Shown: positions 55,601 to 64,000 of the stretch, one piece after another
Layout of the letters: each line of letters opens with the position of its first letter
Numbering within the stretch: the stretch's first letter is position 1
From: Gymnopus androsaceus JB14
Taxonomy: Eukaryota; Basidiomycota; Agaricomycetes; Agaricales; Omphalotaceae
Reading direction: 5' to 3'
NCBI GenBank assembly: GCA_009733575.1
Contig: ML769384.1
Location: 995,257-1,059,256 of the forward strand
Length of the DNA: 64,000 nt
Notes under the pieces: model-generated
Database searches by the model: none
What the model saw: the letters and a program-made list of their open reading frames with translations, nothing else
Told to the model about the DNA's origin: nothing
Made by a program: the position numbers and the translations under genes

Positions 55601-57939
55601 AACTGCGATTGGTACGTTTCAGCACGAATAAACACTGGTGTGTCTCTAACAGAAAAGTTATAGCTATTGGACACAGTACAAACCTCATCGCTCGTGATTC
55701 CAATATCATCGTTATTCGAGGTGGCCACGAGAATTCTCGCCCGGTATTCCAACAAATGCTCGGTGCTGTGCAGGAGTTCTTTCCTGAAAGCGGTATCTTG
55801 GATGATGAGGGCGGGGTTACTCCTGGTGTGTTACACCGTCAGTCGAGTTCACATTCGCGAGATCTCCAACGACCTATCCCTCTACAACGTGTTCAAACTG
55901 GTATAAGCTCAATTGTCGGTTCCGACAATGGAGATCGACCCGGGGGCTTCGTCCTTGTCATTGATGGCACTGCTTTAAGCTACGTGAGTCCCCGACGATT
56001 CATTTGTGAAACTTTTCCTCACCGCACACGCTGTTCATACCTAGGTTCTGGGAGATGAAACAAATAAGAATCTTCTTCTGCGACTGGCGATGCTGTGTGA
56101 GGGAGTTATTTGTTGTCGGGTATCTCCCTTGCAGAAGGCTCTGGTAGTGAAGCTTGTCAAGGATGGATTAGGGGTGATGACTCTTGCTATTGGAGATGGT
56201 GCAAACGACGTTAGCATGATCCAGGTTGGTCACACCAATTTTCTATGTTTCAACGCTAATTTTTTCAATAGGCTGCTGATGTAGGAGTTGGTATCTCTGG
56301 TGAAGAGGGTATGCAAGCGGTCAACTCATCAGATTATGCTATTGCACAGGTAAACTTTGATCATACGCTGACTATGTAGTGTGCTAAATATCTTTTACCA
56401 GTTCCGCTTCCTAAAAAGACTCCTCTTAGTGCATGGACATTGGTCTTACGCGCGAAATAGCAACATGTTGGTGTCAACCGCAATCGTTCTCCCCACCTCC
56501 ATTGCTGACGCTCTGTCACTGATAGGATCCTGAACTTTTTCTACAAGAACATCGTCTGCATCGGTGTCCTATGGTGGTTCCAGATTTACAACGCATGGAG
56601 CTCCGCTTAGTGAGTCTTCTGTACGTTCTACATTTACATCCTGCTTACCATTATTCTTAGTGCTTTCGAATACACCTACCTCTTGTTCTGGAATGCATTT
56701 TGGACTATCGCGCCTGTCATCGCTATTGGTATCTTTGATAGGATAATTGGTAAGTGTTTTTGTTCGTGCTTCAAAGCTTAATTAGCTCACTATTCCTGAC
56801 AAGACTCTCACGTACTCATGGCACTTCCTGAGCTTTACCGGTACGGACGAGAGGGTCACTGGTTTGGAATGAAGTGGTTCTTACTGTACATGTTGGACGG
56901 CATCTATCAGGTATGTCCACCGCAATAGTTTGCTGTTTGCTGTCATTGATCACTCGTTAATTCAGTCTGCTGTCATCTACTTTTTCATAAACTACACCTA
57001 TTCTTCCACACCCACCTCTCGGTCTGATGGTTATGGTCAATACCAGTACGAGTTTACCACGGTAAATATTTTCTTGTTTCTCGATGTGCGCGCACTCTGA
57101 CCTTCCTGTAGACTATGGTCTTCGCCGCGGTAATCATAGCCAATCTCTTCAACGGGTTGAATACTGCCTTTTGGACCGCTTGGGTGTTCTTTGCAGTGTT
57201 CATTGGAATTATTCTCATTCGTGATATACACGGTAAGCTGGCTATGTCCGTGGTAATCACATTTTATAGCTAATCAATCTTCAGGCGATATACAACCTCA
57301 TCTCACCGGGCTGGTTTTACACGCCCGTATTCGGCAACGATATCCTCCTCTTCCACTCGGCGTATTTTTGGCTATGCCTTCCGCTTACGGTTTGCCTCGG
57401 CCTTGCTCCTCGATACTTACTCAAGGCGTACAAGTTTATCTTTGCTCCCGATGACATAGATATCATGCGTTGGGCGAACAAGGTTGATCCCAATAGGGAC
57501 TATGCCAGTGAAGCGTATTTGCATAGTGGGCTGGAAATGTTGAAACGGAAACCCAGTCGGGCAATATCCGAACGCGAACGCGAGGTGTCTGTGAGATCGG
57601 GTAGTAATGTGTCTCTTTCCGCTTCACGTACCAACATCAGCACACCTCTTCCTGGTCCTCAGCAGTCCACAGTATCTCTTTCTGCCAGTCGAACGGATAT
57701 GGCTACCGGCTCTGCGCTCGGTCCACCGGGGCTTCGACTTTGCCACAGAAGAAGGAGGGCCTGCGATGCGCCGAATGCAGAGTAATCTGTCGATGCGCAG
57801 GATACAGAGTAATTCGAACTCAGGAGGAGCGGCGGTGACACCCACGGCGAAGACTCCTTCCAGACGATCAAAAGTGCTCTCAATATCGAAATCTCTTATA
57901 AAGCGCAAGACGATTCCGCATTCCGAACCCACTCCTTAG
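52682..57939 (+). CDS. P4-type phospholipid flippase (Dnf1/Dnf2-like)
   Basis: Lipid flippase of the plasma membrane or trans-Golgi network. It starts MSA and, after an intron with donor GTCGAC, reads [54 protein letters not shown], then DGETN (actuator), the phosphorylation site DKTGTLTQ (54563-54577), [32 protein letters not shown], and the P4-specific C-terminal helices ([23 protein letters not shown]). The tail is Ser-rich with SRRSK and HRGFDF. More than fifteen exons. Three places need one base fewer: near 54743, 57219 and 57712. Dnf-type rather than Neo1 by the linker and tail; this is my weakest point. Confidence 0.85.
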
Positions 57940-58906
57940 GCCACGTCGAATGATCCTTCCTTTTTCCCGGCCTAATCATACTGTATACATTGTATACATA
58001 TACTACTCACTGCAATAATTTAGACGAACAAACGGAGTGAACATCATTACATCCCCAGATCTCTGCAATTTGTTTATTACCTTACCAGGCTACCACTGTT
58101 TTGTATTTTTCTCGAGTTGTAATTGTACAGCGAACCGCTCCAAGCACTGCATAGGCTCTTACTTTACTTATATACTTCTTGAATCTTGATAACGACCTTT
58201 TATGTGATATACTTCTGTTCTATATGTCGGGAGAACGGGTATTCGGGTAGACAGCAACTGTCAAAGAAAGTACTGCAATATGTAGCTCGACTCATCCCGT
58301 TACCGGTTGCCCGCTGGGTCAAGTTGGTGGCTACAGATCATCATGGCCGGTCGACGTATTACAGTGAGGTGATTGTGACTGAAACTGACAGAACCCTCCT
58401 AGATCTGTCAGTAGGTGCACTTGTTGATATATAGTGCTGTTAGGACGGTGGTGCGGTAGTACGATGGTACAGCGACTGAGGATAGTACTGAGGATTAGTA
58501 ACTTGGCAAATTTGGCGCTTGTTGCGCCACACAAGTCTCTCGCTCCACCTCTCGAATGCTGATACCTTATTCTGTCTACAGGCCAACACTTTGGCTTTTC
58601 ATTATAGTAGTACAGTATACGATGATTATGGTGAAAGGACGTGTTGAATTGATATCAGCAACGGTTGCTACTGGATTTGATTCTATTCTAATCATTTTCC
58701 TTTGCCTCCACGGTCAATAATTACATCAATCTGGTTCGTCTCTCCATTCTCTTTTTCCTCTTCCTCCTTCTCTTTCTTCATTTCTTCATTTCTCAAGTTC
58801 TTTTTCAGGCCTTCAGTCTGCAATAGCTTGTTGTCTTTTTGGCGTTGGGTTTCTTGCATTTCGTAGTACCGGGCGCTGGTACAAGCCATTCTTTTGAACA
58901 ACCGCA
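57940..58906. other. Intergenic, about 1 kb
   Basis: Contains the P4-ATPase 3' end. A minus-strand open frame at 58692-58928 encodes a Lys/Glu-rich segment (YYEMQETQRQKDNKLLQTEG) without an ATG start; it may be an exon of an unrecognised gene that overlaps the next gene's start. I see nothing else. Confidence 0.4.
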
Positions 58907-60109
58907 ATGCTAGATGAACAACAGCCACGACACTTGCCCGCTGGGCGGGACTTTATTCGGAAACGACATCCAATCGTTCATCCTAGAGCTGCGACGACTG
59001 CGACTCTTACCGGCGATCCTTTAACTGCTCCTCTCACGCTCACTTTTATTTCGACCCTCTCAACCATCTCAACTTCCAGTTCTACTTCTTCCACTTCGAC
59101 CTCTTCATTAAAGAGCTCCACTACGACGAGCTCAATTACTTCTAGCACCTCATCTTTGGCGACTTCGAGTACCTCTACTTCTGCTGTCCCCACTCCTTCA
59201 GTCTCTGTCTTGCCAACTCCATCAGCGACACCGACAGGTACGACAGATAGTGCGATGGTTGCACCATCCAATGTCACATCTGGGCTCAGTGGAGGTATGT
59301 CACATAAATTAGGCCTTGATACTGCAAAATAATTCCTCGTTTCTTTCAAGGGGCCGTTGCAGCAATCTCCATTGGTATCTTGGTTCTAGTGGCCTCTGCT
59401 GCTGTGCTAGTGTTTAGGCGTACGATGCAGAAGCGCAGGCAAGAAAGGAGAGCCAATGCAACACGATGGCTCACTAATTCTGAACCTTTACCGGGTCCCG
59501 AGAAGTATGGCAATGGCAACCCGCCTATGCGCGTAATGACCCCAAGCTACGGAGAGGGATATGCGTATACTGGGACCCTTACAAATGGGAATGGCAATAG
59601 CGCGCTTGGAAGTGAACTTGTTTCCCCGGCAGCTCCTCCGGCATCGTACAACAACCTACCAACAACTGCTGGATTTAGTGCGGCTGCCAGTTCCATGACC
59701 CAGGTCACTGTCCGATACACCTTTGTTCCGAACCTTCCAGATGAGCTCGCAATTTCGAATGGCGAATGTAAGCGTCCTCTCTCCCTCCTAACTTATCCAC
59801 TAATCAACTTATTCTCTACTAGCCCTTTTCTTGCAGCAGGCATTCGACGATGGCTGGGCGTTGTGTACGAATAGTAAGGGAGATACGGGCATGGTTCCGC
59901 TGGAGTGTTTGAGCTCAGGAAGCGAGATGTCGCTGGATGACTTAGGAGAGAGATCAAGGAAGCTCCAGGAGAGCGAGCAGCTTGAGTGGAAGACTTTAAG
60001 CGAGTTGATTCTTGTGAGCATCTTTGTCTCTTGCTTTTCTTTTCCTAGTTCTGACTGCTTGCCTTTTCAAACACAGTGCCTTCCCACTTCCCATTCTTTG
60101 TCTGTTTAG
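58907..60109 (+). CDS. Single-pass membrane protein with cytosolic SH3 domain
   Basis: Starts MLDEQQPRHLPAG. A Ser/Thr-rich, presumably O-glycosylated extracellular region of about 90 residues comes before one membrane helix (AVAAISIGILVLVASAAVLVF) and a basic stop-transfer (RRTMQKRRQERR). A Gly/Asn/Pro linker leads to an SH3 domain (VRYTFVPNLPDELAIS, FDDGWALCTNSKGDTGMVP, LECL). This layout resembles Fus1 or Sho1-like sensors and adaptors. There is no cleavable signal peptide, so the N-out topology is inferred from the charge rule. The ending is uncertain: the last intron is a multiple of three, so the stop at 60107-60109 holds with or without splicing. Confidence 0.75.
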
Positions 60110-60561
60110 TCTATCTCTTCCCTCCGGGTGACCTATCTCAGGTACTTTTGTGACGGCGCGGGCGTGCGCCAACGACTGTCAATGTATGGATTATTGTTAT
60201 TTGTTCTACCTATTGAACCCGACTTTACATTTTGGGTACTTTATTGTATGTTTGGTTAGTTGCATTGATTCCGAGTCGACTTGTGAGGTACTACTACTAG
60301 GACTACGATTTATAGTACTGCTCATTGGAATATACATTGTGGTTGTATGTTATGTATCTGTTCTACTCAGTACGCCGTGTCTTCGACTCAAACACAAACG
60401 CGAGCGCGTGCTGATGAGTCTGACGAATTCCTAATCGGTACCGTGATCAGCACTTCCTTCCTTCTTCCACAACAATTTGAACGAAGAATAGCTACATAAT
60501 GAATTGCTGCCCTTCATGTTGCAGCTCTTGCAACTCAACTTCTCCCCAAAACCCTTCCACC
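60110..60561. other. Intergenic
   Basis: 450 bp between two plus-strand genes. The upstream ATG at 60499 would lengthen the next protein by 21 Cys-rich residues. Nothing else seen. Confidence 0.4.
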
Positions 60562-63500
60562 ATGTCGCTTCCTTACTCTCTCTCCAATTTCCTACCTGCA
60601 GGGACAGTGCAAATAAGCTTGTCCAGTGGGGTAGCTCCCACTTGTTACCATGTCCATGCTGAAGATGGTTGGCATGCCATAGACCTAAACTTCGACTCAG
60701 GGATTGCCAGTCCTGCTTCTGAGGATCTAGTGAAGTCTTTAATGTTTTTGGTACAGCAACAATTTATTGCTGCTACCTATCGCATAATATACGCAAACTC
60801 CAGCGCTCAACTTCTAATAGCTCGTATTTATCTCATTCCGTATGATCTTGCTGGTGTCAATGGACGCCTCAGCTACAACGCACGGAAACGCGAAAACGGG
60901 CAGGTACTTGGCTTAGCCAGAAGATACATGTCGAACTTGCTTCCGCAGATCATGCAGGACCAGGAGAGTTGGGCTGAAGGTCAAGTGCATTCATCCTTTC
61001 ATCCAATTATAGAATACTCTGCGGTTAGTATCTTCTTCACCTTCATTCGGTTAGGAGGCATGTTCATGGGTTCTTATTCCAGGACCAGAGAACACTGCCT
61101 CAAATATATGGGGATCTACCTTCACCTCTGCCCGGGTTGCGCAGCCATAGCTCGACCCTGGCACGCCGACTCTTAGATTTCAATGATCCTCTGGATGGTC
61201 TAGGACTACGGTCAACCTTGTTGAGATATCAGAGAGAGTCTGTTGTGGCGATGCTTGAACGAGAAGAATCCAGCCACTTGGACACGCCAAATCCCCTCTA
61301 CGTACCGTTAAGTGGTTTAGACGGAAGAATCTTCTTCTACCAGCCCGGCACCACTGAAATTCTGCGAGAGCAGAGTATTGTGTCATTACCACCTGGTGGT
61401 GTACTCTGCGAAGAGTTAGGTATGAGTTATATCTTAATCTTGTCATGATATATAGCTGACTGGATCTATTCAGGCACTGGAAAAACTGTAATAGTCCTAG
61501 CTCTTGTTCTAGGCACTCTCAAGCAGCTCTCACAACCGGAGGAGAGTGTCATCGATCCTCGTCCAGTATTGACGCCACTCGCATTCAGTCATTTTCCCTC
61601 TGGCGAATTCTCTTGGATACGGGAACGTGTGATGCGAAATCCAAAGTCGAAAAAATCAGTGGAATCACATCGAGTGCCGACGTTCCGAGAGATTCTCCTT
61701 CACCAGCTTTGCACCAGTCCTGATTCCAATATTGCAGACAGAACCTCTGAAGCAGGCACAGCCAAGGATGAGAGACGTCAGAGTCTTTCAGAAACATTTG
61801 ATCAACTACCTATGTACGATATCTGGCGAAAAGCCAACAACCCGTTCTACTACCACTTTCAAGACGTTTGCCTCCTTCGTACAAGTGACCGAGGTCGAAA
61901 CAACCCTGGCCCTAGAGTGATGTACCTTTCTACAGCGACGTTGATCGTCGTTCCGCCGAATTTAATCAGTCAATGGGACCGCGAGCTTCACAAGCATTGC
62001 GAAGAGTCACCGAGAACGCTCATTGTACGATCCAAAACGGTCCTTCCCTCAGCGAAAGAACTTGCTGCTTATGATGTGCGTGTTCCTCTGCTTTCATGTA
62101 TCTTGCATAGTCAACATGAAAATTTTTATGCAGATTATTCTTATGTCCTACCCTAGTAAGTTATCAACTACATTACGCCTTACATTTAAGACTGAGTTAT
62201 CGATGTCTCTAGGGTTTTGTGATGAAGATCGAAACGCAAATCTCAGTAAAGCCTACAGTTGGAAGGTGTGCAAATGCCCCGAATTTCCTGGCTTTCGAAT
62301 CCCGAATTGCCAGTGCAAGCCACCGGACATTTCTCCGTTATTGCAAATTCGCTGGAAACGTCTTGTGATTGACGAAGGACACGTATCCTCATCACTTTCA
62401 ACACGTCTGACGCCTTTCACGAAACTGCTCAGTGTCCAAGCGAGATGGATTGTGAGTGGGACGCCCACTACAAATTTGCTAGGACTAAGCTTCGGAGGGT
62501 CGGGTACGGAGGAGGAAGGTGTAATGACCTCAACTCCATCCCAAGATGAACTCCAATCTCAATCGGATGATGATGATGATTCTCTGTTTGGCGATAACGA
62601 ACACAGAGAGTCCCCTTCTTCTGCACCTATCCCATCTACTCGAATTTGGAGTTCATCTGACAGTCAGGACATCCAAAAGCTTATGAATATGGTCTCGCAG
62701 TTTATTGGTGTCAAGTTCCTAGCTGACCACCAGGTGATTCGAACACACCTTAAGGATGCATTGCTTTCCGATGAGGGACCTCGACCAGGAGCAATAAACA
62801 TGCTTGTTCAGCTGATGAAAACAGTGATGATTCGACATAGGTATGTAAATTTTATTTGAGCATTAATCAATGTACTTAGACCCTTGTTCAGGATAAGCGA
62901 TGTTGAGAAGGAGATCATACTGCCCAAGTTAACCCAGGAGTGTGTCCTCCTAGATTTGCACCCCTATTCAGTCATGTCGTATAACGCTTTACAAGCTGCG
63001 ATCTTGATAAATGCAATTGATTCCGAAAGGACCGACCGAGTATGTTTGAGTCTCTTTCATGTTAACCTTGATTTAAAGAACTTTGATAGGACTACATTTT
63101 TCATCCGTCTGTAAGTCTGAGCATGACCCCATTATAGCTCCTCTAATTCTTCCACAGAACGCTGAGTACCTTCAGTTGACATTGAAGAACATGTCCCAGT
63201 GTGTATTTGACCATATTTTTATGTATCTCCTTACCTAACTTTGAATACCAGGCTTATGTTTTGGTCGGTGGACTCGAACCTTTACAACGTTGAAGAGCTT
63301 GTCGAAAACACCCAAAAAATGCTTTTGAAGGTAAACACTAATCAGAAGCACATCCGAGAGGATGATTTAGCTCTGGCAAGAGAAGCTTTGCACCACACGT
63401 ATGTAGTTTGGTCGCATCTTCTTATGATGAGTTCCGACTAACTCTTGCAATTTAGTAAATTGGCTTTTCAAAATGGCCTTTGGCGAGAAATCCAAATGCA

Positions 63501-64000
63501 TGAGGACGTGCCATATCAAGTCAGCAATGTACCCCTTCCAATCCTGAATGTCTGGTCACGACTAGCTGCAAACAATCCAGGGAAACACTTCATTCATCCA
63601 GACAGGCTCATCCTGCTCCGCCAACAGGTCCTACGACACCCTCTTAGTGACGAGGCCAAGCTCTGTTCTGTAGGTAGTGAAATTGTCGAAGCGGATCTTC
63701 TGAGTCGTCGACTCCATGAAGAACTAGAACGGAAGAAGGATTCACCAAAGAAGAAGCTGCGTGTCCGGTCAGCGACTCACAAGTCTGCCACTGGCATCTC
63801 AACTGGCACGAATGATCTGAAGATCACAAGCGCTGCGAGAAATGTGTCGGCCGCTGATAAAATCAAGGAGATGCAACAAGAGCTCCGAGCAGCCCTCGCT
63901 CGTCTTGATGACTTTGATAATGAAGGCACTCCAGCTAGTCCAACCAAAATCAGAATCCAGCCATCTCTTTTATTGCACAAGTCACCTGTGGCTCAAATAC
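60562..64000 (+). CDS. SNF2-family ATPase, probably with RING (partial at window end)
   Basis: DNA-translocating ATPase of the Rad5/HLTF-like group, cut off at the window end. Order: MSLPYSLSNFLPAG; STLLRYQRESVVAMLERE; Walker A GTGKT inside EELGTGKTVIVLAL; a long insertion; LIVVPPNLISQWDREL (motif Ia); WKRLVIDEGHVSSS (DEGH in place of DEAH); RWIVSGTPTTNLLG (motif III). A second insertion rich in Asp/Ser (SQSDDDDDSLFGDNE) follows, then the lobe-2 start (VMIRHRISDVEKEIILPKL). The RING finger and lobe 2 lie past 64000, so 'RING' is inference. Start chosen for the strong context CCACCATGTCG; 60499 is the alternative. All splices join in phase. Confidence 0.8.

Noticed and set aside
1827..57712. 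Programmed +1 ribosomal frameshifting in many genes
   Set aside because: The sites share no slippery sequence or stop codon context, and the genes are unrelated housekeeping functions. A read or assembly error explains them more simply.
1..64000. tRNA genes, transposons or CRISPR arrays
   Set aside because: I looked for B-box sequences, reverse-transcriptase or transposase motifs, terminal repeats and spaced repeats by eye and found none I could support. A covariance-model scan would be decisive for tRNAs.

Overview
This window is nuclear DNA of a filamentous basidiomycete, most likely an Agaricomycete. The genes are dense and on both strands. Almost all are split by many 45-70 nt GT-AG introns, a few introns are GC-AG, and several exons are very short (3, 9, 17, 18 and 30 nt). 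The families fit too: a mushroom-type P450, a CPL1-like secreted protein, a MARVEL protein, a short SurE protein and a Dnf-type P4-ATPase. I see no intact transposon, CRISPR array or rRNA, and no tRNA that I could recognise by eye. I recognise 28 genes (two of them only as uncharacterised families) plus one relic.

Layout. 0.3-5.3 kb (+): APC4 and a bZIP factor. 5.8-25.1 kb (-): PIG-C/Gpi2, a small SVIP-like protein, the helicase Drs1, a RasGEF with an N-terminal Ras-like domain, BRO1, a P450 and Rna14. A decayed 3' copy of the P450 lies on the far side of BRO1. 25.4-36.2 kb: a Ser/Thr-rich anchored protein, an acidic unknown protein (+), an MFSD1-like transporter, a MARVEL protein, MYG1 and Hrp1 (-), then a polytopic membrane protein (+). 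37.3-46.7 kb (+): a TLC membrane protein, the PP2A scaffold subunit, and two neighbouring secreted proteins with similar CCAAT/TATA promoters. 47.0-64.0 kb: a UPF0132-type membrane protein (-), ribosomal protein eS24 (+), SurE (+), a GH16 glucanase (-), a P4-ATPase (+), a membrane-anchored SH3 protein (+) and a SNF2 ATPase cut by the window end (+).

Most genes are single-copy housekeeping functions: cell cycle, ribosome biogenesis, mRNA 3'-end formation, GPI synthesis, membrane traffic, signalling and DNA repair. They do not form a pathway or a biosynthetic cluster.

The clearest unusual signals are these. (1) Thirteen places in seven otherwise well-conserved genes where the reading frame is recovered by dropping exactly one base, always in the same direction. 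This looks like a systematic insertion error in the assembly and should be settled before any of these genes is called a pseudogene. (2) Two neighbouring introns in MYG1 that are near copies of each other. (3) A RasGEF fused to a Ras-like domain that has lost several nucleotide-binding signatures. (4) A partial P450 duplication flanking BRO1. (5) Three GC-AG introns.
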